From assembly GCA_026184775.1 (NCBI GenBank), contig JANCYW010000007.1:310001-374000 (forward strand): a stretch of DNA of 64,000 nucleotides, in the 5' to 3' direction. The stretch is from Cyanidium caldarium (Eukaryota; Rhodophyta; Bangiophyceae; Cyanidiales; Cyanidiaceae). The position numbers were made by a program, and so were the translations under genes. Below, in pieces: positions 41,650 to 51,130 of this stretch. The notes beneath the pieces are model-generated. The model was given only the letters and a program-made list of their open reading frames with translations. It had not been told where the DNA came from and did no database searches. Positions within the stretch are counted from its first letter, which is position 1. Every line of letters starts with the position of its first letter.

Positions 41650-44262
41650 CTAGTTACTCTGGCGATCCTGGGTGGCTTCTTCGTGAGCCACCTGCGTGGC
41701 CTCTTCGGTGCCCCACGGCTCGTACGCCTCGTCCTCCAGTTCGCTGGCGCTGACGTACGACGAGGCGCGCGGCATATCGCTGGACAGGTGCAAGGAGCCG
41801 TTCGCCTCAGCAGCATGCGGTGCCTCGCTGTTCGCGTTCAAGTTGGCCGCCTGCAGGATCAGCGTCGAGTGATCCGCCACCCAATACTCGTCGGCGGCCA
41901 GGATATCGGCCTCGTCCACCGTGCAGAAATCGCGCGGGCTGCTCAGGTTGGTATCGGCGATGCGAATCCACACGTGATCTGTGGGCGGCGGCGGCAGGCG
42001 CACCCGCTCCGCCGACGTGCTGGCGTTGAAGGCGACGTAGATGAGGCTGGAGCCGGTGCGCGGATTCTTCAGGCTGAGCGCGATGAAGCGCGACTGATCG
42101 CTCCAGTCGGGATGTTCCGGCTTGACACCGTGCCACACTGCGTCGCGCCACGACATAAAGTGTTTGCGGCGTAACAAGCGCATGCTGCGACGCCAGGCGA
42201 TGGCCAGCTTCACGAACCGCCACAAGTGGTCGTGGTCGACGCGCGCCTGCTCGCCCCACGGCAAGTAGTTGATCGGACCGTCAAAACAGAAACTGTTGTT
42301 GTTGCCGTGTTTGGTGTGGCCGACCTCGTCGCCCATATGCAGCATCGGCACGCCGCGGCTGACCAGCAACGCCAGAATAAAGTTGCGTATCTGGCGGCGG
42401 CGCAGCTGCTGCACCGGCCGATGCCGCTCCTCCACCACGCCATCCGGTCCCGTGGACAGCGCACCCTCGTGACCGCAATTCCACGAGTCGTTGTCCTCGA
42501 TGCCGTCGGCGTTGCCGCCCTCGTTGGCTTCGTTGTGTTTCTCGTCGTACGACACCAAGTCCGCCAACGTGAAGCCGTCGTGACAGGCGACGAAATTCAC
42601 CCCGTGGCACGGACCGTGCCGACGCCCGGCGTACAGGTCGAAGAAGCCGCTCAGCGAGCGGGCAAAGTCGCGCACCATGGCCGGCGAGCCGCGGATGAAA
42701 CGGCGCACCGCGTCGCGCCACTTGCCGTTCCACTCCATCCAGCGGTGCTCGTGGCGCTTGCCGCCAAACTCCCCGATGAGGTAATTGGGCGAGCCGAGCA
42801 TGGCGCCGGCGTCCCATGCCTCGGCGATGAGCTTCACGCTGCTGAGCAGTGGGTCGGTGGAGATGGCCTCGATGATGGGCGGGCGCTCCAACACTTGCCC
42901 ATCGTCATCGCGGCACAGGATGCCGGCAGCATCGAAGCGGAAGCCGTCCACGTGGTACTCGCTGACCCACCAGCGCAGACTGGCCACGACCAGTTCGATC
43001 ACCACCGGATGGTTGGCGTTGAGTGTGTTGCCGCAGCCGCTCAGGTTCGAGTACGGGCCCTGGTCGTCGTGCATGTACCACGTCTTCGCATCGTTCAGAA
43101 AGTGGAACGGCGCCGACGCATCCGCCGTGTGATTGTACACCACGTCCAGGATGACTTCGATGTCGGCGGCGTGCAGGGCGCGCACCATCATCTTGAACTC
43201 GCGCGACACGTGTCGCTTGTCGCTGGCGTACTTGGTCATCGGGGCGAAGAAACTCACCGGGCTGTATCCCCAGAAATTCACCAGCTGCTCACCGGTGGTC
43301 GGCGAGAACTTGAGCTCCAGTTCGTTGAACGGACACAGCTCCAGCTCTTCGAAGTGGAACACCGGCATCAATTCAACAGCGTTGATGCCCAGCTCTTTCA
43401 GATAGGGAATGGCCTCCACCACGCCCAAAAAGGTGCCGCGGGCGGCCGCGCTCGCTTGGGGCATCTGCATGGTCAGGCCACGTACGTGCGCCTCGTAGAT
43501 GATGAGGTCTTCGAGGGGGATGCGCGGTCGTCGCTTGTGATCATCTTGCCAGTCAAACTCCTCCTCGTGTTCGGTACACACGCGCGCCAACCGAAACGGG
43601 AACTTGATGTCGGTGAGCGTCTTCTTGGGCGTGTCAAAGTAACAATTCACGCTGGTGCTGCGGTGCTCGCTCTCCACCGGGATCTCCCGCATCTCGCCCT
43701 CGTACCGCATCCACATGTCCACCGCGCCGCTGAGCACGTACTTGGCGTACGGATCCAGTATGATGCGCGGCACATCGCCGATGCGGTAGCCGTACAGGGC
43801 TCCGGGCGGCAAGTCCTCCACCAAAATGTGCCATACGTTGCCGGTGCGATTCATGTCCGGATCCAGCACGATCTCCTCCACCATGTCGGTGACGATGCCG
43901 CCGTGGCCGGCCTGCTCGCCGACAAGCGGCACCGGCGGGAAGAGACACAGCCGAACGTTGGGCACATTGGCGAACAAGGCAAAGTTGGCTGCCGATCCCC
44001 GCCGCGACGTCCCCAGCGGATACGGGTAGCCGGGGCGCACGTGCAGCTTGCGACTCGGCGACAGCGCCAGGCCGCTCTCCTCGAACACGCGAATGCGCTC
44101 GCGCTCCAACACCGTCGGGTCGGGCCACAAGCGATACCCCCGCAGCAGCCCGAACGAGTTAACGCGCTCGATCGATTTGGTGCCGATGGACAGGCCGCGG
44201 AGAGCCGGTGAAGCCTTGCCCAACGGGCGGTGCGGTTTCACGCGTCCGGTGACAGGATCCAT
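41650..44262 (-). CDS. ISA: Isoamylase-type starch/glycogen debranching enzyme
   Basis: 870 residues, GH13 isoamylase/GlgX type, which cuts alpha-1,6 branches of floridean starch. N-terminal CBM48-like domain (YPLGTSRRGSAANFALFANV). Catalytic barrel: INAVELMPVFHFEE, EVILDVVYNHTADAS, nucleophile region VDGFRFDAAGIL (Asp), acid/base LIAEAWDAG (Glu) and VNFVACHDGFTLADLVSYDE (third Asp), then NDSWNCGHEG and GDEVGHTKHGNNN, all isoamylase-typical. No plastid transit peptide is evident, which fits red algae storing starch in the cytosol. The C-terminal about 50 residues are low-complexity. Downstream partner of the same strand is absent; the upstream spacer contains a strong hairpin. Confidence 0.95.
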   Translation of the reverse strand: MDPVTGRVKPHRPLGKASPALRGLSIGTKSIERVNSFGLLRGYRLWPDPTVLERERIRVFEESGLALSPSRKLHVRPGYPYPLGTSRRGSAANFALFANVPNVRLCLFPPVPLVGEQAGHGGIVTDMVEEIVLDPDMNRTGNVWHILVEDLPPGALYGYRIGDVPRIILDPYAKYVLSGAVDMWMRYEGEMREIPVESEHRSTSVNCYFDTPKKTLTDIKFPFRLARVCTEHEEEFDWQDDHKRRPRIPLEDLIIYEAHVRGLTMQMPQASAAARGTFLGVVEAIPYLKELGINAVELMPVFHFEELELCPFNELELKFSPTTGEQLVNFWGYSPVSFFAPMTKYASDKRHVSREFKMMVRALHAADIEVILDVVYNHTADASAPFHFLNDAKTWYMHDDQGPYSNLSGCGNTLNANHPVVIELVVASLRWWVSEYHVDGFRFDAAGILCRDDDGQVLERPPIIEAISTDPLLSSVKLIAEAWDAGAMLGSPNYLIGEFGGKRHEHRWMEWNGKWRDAVRRFIRGSPAMVRDFARSLSGFFDLYAGRRHGPCHGVNFVACHDGFTLADLVSYDEKHNEANEGGNADGIEDNDSWNCGHEGALSTGPDGVVEERHRPVQQLRRRQIRNFILALLVSRGVPMLHMGDEVGHTKHGNNNSFCFDGPINYLPWGEQARVDHDHLWRFVKLAIAWRRSMRLLRRKHFMSWRDAVWHGVKPEHPDWSDQSRFIALSLKNPRTGSSLIYVAFNASTSAERVRLPPPPTDHVWIRIADTNLSSPRDFCTVDEADILAADEYWVADHSTLILQAANLNANSEAPHAAEANGSLHLSSDMPRASSYVSASELEDEAYEPWGTEEATQVAHEEATQDRQSN

Positions 44263-44587
44263 AGGCGGCGCGCGAAGATCCAGACGCGATTGGGAAGATG
44301 ACGAGAGAGTGTACGTGTGAGGATGTGGTGCCAGTACCCTGGGGGATCAGCCCGCGATCGTTTGAAAGGGGTAGATGCGCGAGTGTCACGTGTCGAACGA
44401 CCCCCAAGTGACGGTCGGTCGCCCAACCGAAAACGTTGATGAGAAAACGTCCGCAGCGGATCGCGGAGGCGCCTGCCGGAGCGTACCCCCCGAAACGGAG
44501 GGTGCCGGCAGGGCGGCGCTGCACACACTCGTGGAACGCCACTAGACGTATCGACGACTCTGCCGGTGGCATCATGCTTCCGCGACA
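44263..44587. other. Spacer upstream of isoamylase with strong hairpin
   Basis: 325 bp between two minus-strand genes: isoamylase promoter/5'UTR plus PI synthase 3'UTR. Contains the nested inverted repeat at 44472-44512. No gene is supported. Confidence 0.4.
44472..44512. other. Nested inverted repeat / stable hairpin
   Basis: Outer arms CCTGCCGG (44472-44479) and CCGGCAGG (44505-44512) pair perfectly. Inside, ACCCCCCG (44485-44492) pairs with CGGAGGGT (44496-44503) with one mismatch around a 3-base AAA loop. The structure can form on either strand. It lies 76 bp beyond the PI synthase stop and about 210 bp before the isoamylase start. Confidence 0.55.
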
Positions 44588-45256
44588 TCATCGGCTCAGC
44601 AGTTGCACCGTGCCGTGAATTTGGGCGGCGGATACCAGTTGCTTGAACAGGTACACTGGCGCACACGCCACCCACAGCCCGATGCATACCTTCAAAATCA
44701 CTGTTCCGAGACGATCCATCTCCACGCACAACAGATACGACAAGAGCAGAAACAGCTCGCTAAGCAAGCACACAGTGGTGAGCATCCATCGCGTGTAGTA
44801 GAGTTGTACAAGACGCAACCGGCTGGCGGCCTTGTGGCTCGCAGAGCCCACCACCAGTCCGGCGCACATTTGCAACAGATGACTGACCGCGTCGAGGAGA
44901 ATGAGGGCAACGCAGATAAAGACGATCGCCAGCGGTAACCGGGATCGGAGCGCCACCGGCCACTTCTGCGGAGGTGCGAGAATCGCCGAGCGCCCCAGCA
45001 CCACCACAAGCGCCATGGCCGAGCAGCGGTCCGTCAACATATCCAGTAACGCTCCGAACAGCGACGACTGCTGCAACCGCCGCGCCGCCAGTCCGTCGGC
45101 AGCGTCCAGCAGGAACCCCAGCAAGTACGCCGTGAAAAAGCGGCTGCTGTCGCGGTACTGCCGAAAAGCGATCACCGCGAGCGCAATGCGCAGATAGCCG
45201 ATGATGTTGGGCACGTACAACAGTACTCGAGCGGGCGAGGGGTGACTTTCTCGCAT
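44588..45256 (-). CDS. PIS1: CDP-diacylglycerol-inositol 3-phosphatidyltransferase
   Basis: 222 residues, the usual PI synthase length. It joins CDP-diacylglycerol and myo-inositol in the ER. The CDP-alcohol phosphotransferase signature D-x2-DG-x2-AR-x8-G-x3-D-x3-D is complete: DAADGLAARRLQQSSLFGAL then LDMLTD. The N-terminus VLLYVPNIIGYLRIALAV is typical of eukaryotic PIS ('PNIIGYxR'), distinguishing it from choline/ethanolamine enzymes. About five to six membrane spans follow. Start ATG 45254-45256. Divergent from HSBP1 (175-bp spacer). Confidence 0.92.
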   Translation of the reverse strand: MRESHPSPARVLLYVPNIIGYLRIALAVIAFRQYRDSSRFFTAYLLGFLLDAADGLAARRLQQSSLFGALLDMLTDRCSAMALVVVLGRSAILAPPQKWPVALRSRLPLAIVFICVALILLDAVSHLLQMCAGLVVGSASHKAASRLRLVQLYYTRWMLTTVCLLSELFLLLSYLLCVEMDRLGTVILKVCIGLWVACAPVYLFKQLVSAAQIHGTVQLLSR

Positions 45257-45431
45257 TTCCTGAGGCAGGCGGGCAACCGACGCGCACAGAGTGGACGCGA
45301 GTGGTTCTCAGGTAAAAGAGAACCCGCACTTGTCTTTTCGGTGCCGTGCGTGCGCGTTGGCGCGTTTTCGAACGGCGTCACCGCCTGCCTGCCCCCGTCA
45401 CGAAACGCTCATCTGGAACACCCACACCTCC

Positions 45432-45698
45432 ATGAGCACCGAGGTCAAGCCGGCGGATACGGCACTGCCCGAGTCGGTGGAGGACCTCACCGAGTACGTG
45501 CAGAAGTTGCTGGAGCAGATGCAGAGTCGGTTTGAGGGTATGAGTTCGTCGATTCTGTCGCGGATCGATGACATGTCCGGTCGGATCGACGAACTGGAGC
45601 GCAACATCACCGAGCTGATGGATCAGATCGGCGCTGGAGGGGAGGGAGAGGGAGAGGAAGCGCCGGCGCAGCCCGCAGCCGAACAGGAAGGCAAGTAA
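45432..45698 (+). CDS. HSBP1: Heat shock factor-binding protein 1 homologue
   Basis: 88 residues; HSBP1 is a small coiled-coil trimer that binds HSF trimers and damps the heat-shock response. The core VEDLTEYVQKLLEQMQSRFE followed by MSSSILSRIDDMSGRIDELE matches the family's heptads (compare 'LTxxVQxLLQQMQxRFQxMSDxIxxRIDDMxxRIDDLE'). The short acidic C-terminal tail is variable. ATG 45432 is chosen; the open frame upstream lacks coding character. For a hot-spring-type red alga an HSF regulator would be of ecological interest, though habitat is not shown by the sequence. Confidence 0.93.
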   Translation: MSTEVKPADTALPESVEDLTEYVQKLLEQMQSRFEGMSSSILSRIDDMSGRIDELERNITELMDQIGAGGEGEGEEAPAQPAAEQEGK

Positions 45699-45807
45699 GG
45701 GCGAACGAGGGAGGGGCGTGCAATGATTCCCTCCGCACAAGTTCTTCTCCCCGCGATATACCTTGTTTAAAACGGCGCGTATTCTCCATCCGCCCCCACG
45801 ACTCCGG

Positions 45808-47142
45808 CTACATCTTGTTCTTCACCCCAAAGTAGGCGCTCCCGCCGGTAGCCTGGATGGCTTCGGCGATGCGGCTCAGCGCCTGCGCGTACGCGGCATC
45901 GCGCATACTCACCGCGCCGCCCTTGCCCGAGTGCTTGCCGCGCAACTGCTCCCACATCCGTACCAGCCCGTGATACTCTTCGGCGATCTTCTTCTGCAGG
46001 CGCTGGTGCACTTCCGCCTCGGGCCACCACATGCCGCTCATGCCTTGCACCCACTCAAAGTAGGATACAATCACTCCGCCGGCGTTGGCCAGAATGTCAG
46101 GCACCACGGTCACGCCACGGCTGGCCAGTTGACGGTCGGCGTCGGTGGTGACCGGGCCGTTGGCCACCTCCACCACCAGTTTGGCCTTGACTTGGGCCAC
46201 GTTCTGCGCGGTGATGACGCCCTCGATGGCCGACGGAATGAGCACATCCACCTCCAACGTCAGCAGCTCCGCGTTGGTCATGGTGCGCACGGCGGAGCCG
46301 ATGTCCGCGGCCTCTAAACGCCCGGTGCGGTTCTTGACCTCGATGCACTTGTCGACGTCCACACCCGACGCGCAGTAGACCGCATCGCGGCTGTCGCTCA
46401 CGGCCACCACCACGTAACCGCCATCGTCGTAAAGGAACTTGCTGATGTACTGGCCAGCGTTGCCAAAACCCTGCACGGCCACGGTGATTTTGTGGCCGCG
46501 GCCACCCAGCACGTCGCTGTGCGTGCTCCTCTCCATCTCCTTCATCAGATAGTACGCGCCGCGGCCGGTGGCATCGCCGCGTCCCTCCGACCCGCCCTGA
46601 GCCACCGCCTTGCCGGTAATCACCGCTGGATAGCATCCACCGCCGTTCGCGTTGTTGTACTCTTCCATGATCCAGCCCATCACCCGCGCGTTGGTGTACA
46701 CATCTGGTGCCGGGATATCCCGCTGCGGTCCAATGATGCGGGCAATGCCCCGGCCGAACGCCCGACACAGCCGCTCCATCTCGGTGGGCGAGAGCGAGCG
46801 CGGATCGCACGACACGCCGCCCTTGCCGCCGCCAAACGGCAAGTTGGCCACGGCGCACTTGAAGGTCATCCAGTACGCCAGCGCGCTCACCTCGTCCAGG
46901 CACACCGAGGGGTGGAAGCGCAAGCCGCCTTTGGTAGGCCCGCGGACGTCGCTCCAGCGCACCCGGTAGCCCTGGAATACGCGCACTTGCCCACTGTCCA
47001 GGCGCACCGGCACGCTGACGATGAGGCTCTCCTTGGGGTGGGAGATGAGCTCCAACACTTCGGGGTCGACGTGAATGAGCTCTGCTGCGCGGTACAGATT
47101 CTTCAGAGCGTCACTCAGCTTGGAATCGTCGGTCGCGTCCAT
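45808..47142 (-). CDS. GDH: Glutamate dehydrogenase
   Basis: 444 residues, interconverting glutamate and 2-oxoglutarate plus ammonia. Motifs: GYRVRWSDVRGPTKGGLRFH, FKCAVANLPFGGGKGGVSCD (catalytic Lys region), DIPAPDVYTNARVMGWIMEE, AVQGFGNAGQYISKFL (dinucleotide fold), DVLIPSAIEGVI, VVEVANGPVTTDAD and VVPDILANAGGVIVSYFEWV. This is the hexameric type shared by archaea, many bacteria and plant NAD-GDH, not the fungal NADP type. No presequence from ATG 47142, so location is unclear. Convergent with HSBP1 (109 bp between stops). Confidence 0.95.
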   Translation of the reverse strand: MDATDDSKLSDALKNLYRAAELIHVDPEVLELISHPKESLIVSVPVRLDSGQVRVFQGYRVRWSDVRGPTKGGLRFHPSVCLDEVSALAYWMTFKCAVANLPFGGGKGGVSCDPRSLSPTEMERLCRAFGRGIARIIGPQRDIPAPDVYTNARVMGWIMEEYNNANGGGCYPAVITGKAVAQGGSEGRGDATGRGAYYLMKEMERSTHSDVLGGRGHKITVAVQGFGNAGQYISKFLYDDGGYVVVAVSDSRDAVYCASGVDVDKCIEVKNRTGRLEAADIGSAVRTMTNAELLTLEVDVLIPSAIEGVITAQNVAQVKAKLVVEVANGPVTTDADRQLASRGVTVVPDILANAGGVIVSYFEWVQGMSGMWWPEAEVHQRLQKKIAEEYHGLVRMWEQLRGKHSGKGGAVSMRDAAYAQALSRIAEAIQATGGSAYFGVKNKM

Positions 47143-47364
47143 GGGGATGAAGGGCAGTATGAATAACACAAAGGGGAGAAGAGGAGTGGCCGTTGCGTGG
47201 TGTGGAAAACCGGCGTCCGTCGCGGTGCAAGCGACGCAACGGGCGTTGTAACGCTCGAGATTTTCGGTCGGCTCGCCTGAGCGACACCCGTGCGAAATCG
47301 GGTTGCAACCGGAAGGAGATCGAGTGCCTCGGGGGGGGGTGCTATTCACAGGCTTTTAGATGCC

Positions 47365-48219
47365 TTATTCAAAGTCGTCCGCATCGGCAGCCACCAGCAC
47401 AAAGGTGGAGAAATAGGCGGCCATCTCCAGTGCTCTCGGTGAGGGCCGGAAAACGGCTTGTGGCCCGACTCCCACCTCGACGCCAGAGACTGCGGCCATC
47501 CAATCGCAGTGCTGCAGCGGTTTGTGAAATTCTTCCCAAAAGTCACGCAGGTTGATGGCGTCGACGAACCGGAAGCCGCAACTGGTGGCCACTTGGCACA
47601 GCTCTGCAAAGTTCACCAGGTACGTCTCTCGCCGGCTGTCGCTCTCGGGGGCTGTCAAGCTGAGGGTGTACAGCTGGCCGTACGCGGCATTTGCGCTGCC
47701 CCTCCAGTACTCGGCTGCGCGGAGCGTAAAACGCATATCCGCGGTGACCGGATGCAGCACGGTCGGGCGCGCTGGCGGTATCGGCGGCCCCGACGGTGCC
47801 CGTTGCAGTTGGCGCGCCTCATACTCTTTCTGGGCTGACGACCATAATGCACTGCTCTCCGCGCAGACGCCGTAAAAGTAACCGCCGTATCGCAGTCGGG
47901 AGCGCACTCGCTGCAGTAGGGCATGTAAACGCGCGGGATCCTCAAAGGCTTGATCCAGGCAGGTTAAGGTCACACACCCCTCGGCTAGCGGATCCGCGGC
48001 GTCGGGGTCGCTGCGGGAGAGGTCCACGTCGTAACGCTGGGCAGCGGCTAGGCGGTGGATGAATTCGCGCTCGACGTTGTCGAAGAGGCCAGCCGGTGGG
48101 CGATCGTTGTCGCCAAGAGCGGTGTCGGGCAGTAGCGATCGCAATCGCTCGCCCGGGGCGAGGAGCGCCCCGGTCAGGGCTGCGGAGGTCCAGAGAAGTA
48201 AGGGCCGGAGATGGTCCAT
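47365..48219 (-). CDS. mRNA cap (guanine-N7) methyltransferase-like protein lacking an evident SAM motif I
   Basis: 284 residues. The second half resembles RNMT/Abd1 methyltransferases: VTLTCLDQAFEDPARLHALL followed by RVRSRLRYGGYFYGVCAES (compare 'xRLxPGGYFIGTxP'), YLVNFAELCQVATSCGFRFV, LRDFWEEF and the end YFSTFVLVAA. The first 40 residues should hold the 'DLGCGKGGDL' SAM loop, but here read LLLWTSAALTGALLAPGERL, with no Gly-rich acidic motif. Either this is a diverged, inactive or regulatory paralogue, or the resemblance is weak. The N-terminus could also be a signal anchor. ATG 48219 is the only reasonable start. A standard cap methyltransferase elsewhere in the genome is expected. Confidence 0.55.
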   Translation of the reverse strand: MDHLRPLLLWTSAALTGALLAPGERLRSLLPDTALGDNDRPPAGLFDNVEREFIHRLAAAQRYDVDLSRSDPDAADPLAEGCVTLTCLDQAFEDPARLHALLQRVRSRLRYGGYFYGVCAESSALWSSAQKEYEARQLQRAPSGPPIPPARPTVLHPVTADMRFTLRAAEYWRGSANAAYGQLYTLSLTAPESDSRRETYLVNFAELCQVATSCGFRFVDAINLRDFWEEFHKPLQHCDWMAAVSGVEVGVGPQAVFRPSPRALEMAAYFSTFVLVAADADDFE

Positions 48220-48334
48220 AGGGGAGTCTTATCGAGGTGGCTGTGAAAGAGGCATGAGAGCCGGATCCGGAGGCGCGAAGTGCGACGAACCAGCGTGGCA
48301 CTAGCGGGAACGTCAGACGCGAGGCGGAACCCTC

Positions 48335-49426
48335 TCAAGCCAGTTGCCTGGTGTCGGACTCTAACGTACGATGCCCAGACTCCTCTGCCTCGATCTCTTG
48401 CTCGAGATCGTCGACAATAACCGCGACCCTGTCGATCACGTAGACGGAGTGCAGCAGGTACACCTCGTCGATGAAAGGCAGTTCCCGCAAAGATTCCCAA
48501 GCGACCGAGCCTCGGTTGGACACCCACGCGGAACCGGCATGGTGGAAGGCGCAAGTTATCCCTATCTCTCGGGTGGGGTGGTACTGGCCACCGAAGCACA
48601 CCCAGAGGTACATGTCCCACACGTAGCTACATGGGTCTCGCCACGGGTTGCAAGCGTAAGAGTCGAAGCATCCTCGAAAGAACCTAGAGGCCTCGTCTCC
48701 CAGTCGGTAAAGTGCCGGTGAGCCGTTGCGCCAGAATGAACGTGGCGCACTTGCATTGGCCGAGCAGCCGCTTTGGACGGTCATTTTCCGCTCGGCGAGT
48801 GCCCACCAAGCCAACTCCTCCACCGCTGCCAGAAAGTTGCCGCGAACGGGCAATGCGTCCGGCTCCAGATAGAGCGCGTAATGATAGCGAGTGCGCAGCG
48901 CCGGATGACCTGAGAGCGCCGAGAACATAATGAGCGGTCCGTTGTAGGCGCTGACGATATCCTGTTCTGCAGTCATGTTGTAGACGTTCTGCTCGTCGGT
49001 GAGACCCGCGGAGACGAAGCGGAGTCGGTTGAAGCATTATCGCGACCGAGGCGCCCGATGTAACTCGTCCCGCATGCTCTGTGTCAGCGTGTGACTCAGC
49101 GGCTGAGCACTGTAGATGACGAGGTCTGGTCGCGGACGCACGTGCGCCGTAGCGTTGTCTGCAGGGCCCTTGGTGCTACCACACGGGAGAGTGCCGTTGG
49201 GCCAGCGCTCGCGCTCCCAGTAGCGGATCATGGTCCGCACGTCCAGCACATGTTTCTTCGTAGAGACGGTCACCACCACGGCGAAGACATCGCGGGGTCC
49301 TCGGGTAAAGTCGGTAGACAGGCGTAAGGGAGACTGGCGAGCGTGTAGGAGGGCGAGGAGCGCGAGAACGACACAGCAGGCGAGTGCCGCGAGCGCTACA
49401 GGGCGTGTGCGCAACCTCATGCACAT
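48335..49426 (-). pseudogene. Type II membrane glycosyltransferase-like copy A, one in-frame stop
   Basis: 364 codons collinear with the intact copy at 49846, in one frame, except a TAA at 49037-49039 where that copy has CAG/CAA for Gln (..RAPRSR-stop-CFNRLRFVSAGL..). N-terminal cytosolic/membrane anchor RPVALAALACCVVLALLALL, then RDVFAVVVTVSTKKHVLDV, RYWERERWPNGTLPCGS, AYNGPLIMF, YALYLEPDALPVRGNF, WRNGSPALYRLGDEA, HHAGSAWV, HSVYV. No frameshift is seen. A young pseudogene, a sequencing error or stop read-through would all fit; the first is favoured because copy C is also interrupted. The distal part alone opens at ATG 48976. Confidence 0.75.
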
Positions 49427-49845
49427 AAAAGAAATAGGCAACGAAGTTCAGGCTTGCATGCAGGGTGCGGCGGCATAGAGGGGAGTGGAGTGTCGCCGGC
49501 GTTGAGGAACGTCAGAGGGAAAATGAGTGCAACGCCCAGGTTCGCGCATCACGCAACGCCACAACCGTACGATGAGCCGGTTCTGCCTCCGAACACGTGA
49601 TGATGCGCGATTGACCTCGTGTGCGCCCATCAAATCCAGCGATTTTTCGCGGCACAAGTCGGAGGTGCAACGGTAGCGCGAAGTGGTACCCGGGATCGAC
49701 TTCGCCGAAGGATCCATCACCTAAGCCTCTTCGAGCAACCAATTTTACGCATGGCCGCTCGTCAAAGAACCCAACCGCACTCATCGACGCTTCAACATTA
49801 GCCCTCAACACTCCTTACGAAAAACTCGACAACGACCCTCGCAAC
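49427..49845. other. Long spacer inside the glycosyltransferase array
   Basis: 419 bp, about twice the 208-223 bp spacers elsewhere in the array. A minus-strand frame of about 100 codons (49512-49811) is open but has no recognisable motif or resemblance to the array genes. No repeat or mobile-element end was seen. Confidence 0.35.
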
Positions 49846-50907
49846 TCACGTCGTTGCATCCACATTCCCCAACTCCTCCAAGATACTTGCCGTCTCCCTC
49901 AACACGTATGCGGAGTGCACCAAATACACGTCCCCAAAGAAGGGCATTTCCTGCACCTTTTCCCACAATTTGGACCGTCTGCCGTGCTGCCACACTGAGC
50001 CCTCGTGGTGAAAGGCGCACGAGACGCCGGCCTCAGCCTTGCGATGCTTGTCGCCGCCGGTGCACACAAAGAGGTACGCATCCCAGGCGTAACCGCAGCG
50101 ACCGGCCCACGGGCCGCAACCGTAGCTCGCAAAGCACTTTTGAAAATAATCCGCAGCCTCGTCTCCGAATCGATACAATGCCGGCTGACCGTTGCGCCAC
50201 TGCGAGTATGGCGCGCTCAAGTTGGCCGAGCAGCCGCTTTGGACACTCATTTTCTGTTGGGCGAGCGCATCCCCGGCCAGCTCCTGCACGGCTGCTAAAA
50301 AGTTGCCGCGCACCGGGACGGCATCCGGCTCCAGGAGGAACGCATAATGATAACGAGTGCGCAACTCGGGGTGCCCGGGCAGCGCCGCAAACATGACGAG
50401 GGGACCGTTGTAGGCGCTGACCACATCGCCGTGACTCATCTGGTACACGTTCTGTGCGTCGGTCAGACCGGCGGATACAAAGCGCAATCGGCGGAAGCAC
50501 TGCCGTGACCGGGGAGCGCGGTGCAGTTCATGTTGTATACCCCGCTGCGATTGTCGGCTCAGTGGTTGCGCACTATAAATGACAAGGTCCGGTCGCGGAC
50601 GCACGTGTGCTGTGGCGTTGTCCAACGGGCCTTTCACGCTTCCACATGGAAGTGTGCCGTTGGGCCAGCGCTCACTCTCCCAGTAGCGTATCAAGGTGCG
50701 CACGTCGGCCACGTGTTTCTCCAACGAGATGCTGATGAGCACGGCGAAGAGGTCGCGCGAAGAGGGCACAGCGTAGTGGCGCACGCGCAACGCTGTTCGC
50801 CATGTCTGTCGCAGGGTGAGCACGCACAGCAGCAGACAAGTAGCGATCGCTACGAGCACTGTCAGCCGCACTCGTCCGCGCTTGAGCAGGTGAGAGCTGG
50901 GGAGCAT
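49846..50907 (-). CDS. Type II membrane glycosyltransferase-like protein, array copy B (intact)
   Basis: 353 residues from ATG 50907. Short basic cytosolic tail, one membrane span (VRLTVLVAIATCLLLCVLTL), then a lumenal domain: RDLFAVLISISLEKHVADVR, RYWESERWPNGTLPCGS, DLVIYSAQPL, RQCFRRLRFVSAGL, SAYNGPLVMF, YAFLLEPDAVPVRGNF, VQSGCSANLS, WRNGQPALYRFGDEA, CAFHHEGSVW, LVHSAYVL. The EPD motif after a hydrophobic strand resembles the metal-binding acidic motif of GT-A enzymes (HPAT-like enzymes have an 'EPDH'); paired Cys suggest lumenal disulfides. Enzyme activity is inferred, not shown. Closest relative in the window is copy A. Confidence 0.72.
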   Translation of the reverse strand: MLPSSHLLKRGRVRLTVLVAIATCLLLCVLTLRQTWRTALRVRHYAVPSSRDLFAVLISISLEKHVADVRTLIRYWESERWPNGTLPCGSVKGPLDNATAHVRPRPDLVIYSAQPLSRQSQRGIQHELHRAPRSRQCFRRLRFVSAGLTDAQNVYQMSHGDVVSAYNGPLVMFAALPGHPELRTRYHYAFLLEPDAVPVRGNFLAAVQELAGDALAQQKMSVQSGCSANLSAPYSQWRNGQPALYRFGDEAADYFQKCFASYGCGPWAGRCGYAWDAYLFVCTGGDKHRKAEAGVSCAFHHEGSVWQHGRRSKLWEKVQEMPFFGDVYLVHSAYVLRETASILEELGNVDATT

Positions 50908-51130
50908 AAGAGGCTCCTGCAGAGATGATGAGCAACGTTCGATGGAGTTGCCCACGCGTCAGCTGCAAAACACCGCGAGCCGTTCGGCGGGACACCTCTC
51001 GGCAGGTGCGCTCTCGGTCCTTGCATTGGGGAGCACGCCTGCCGGTCGTGCAGTGCTTGATGCACAACCAGCAATATGGTCTTTTACTGCGTGATACCAC
51101 TCTCGAATAATGATGCGCTCTCTTCGCTCT

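Noticed and set aside
42226-44211. Long open plus-strand frame opposite isoamylase
   Set aside because: Antisense shadow of a strongly conserved enzyme; no recognisable domain.
49512-49811. About 100-codon minus-strand frame in the array spacer
   Set aside because: No protein-like motif, no similarity to the array genes, and not preserved in the other spacers.
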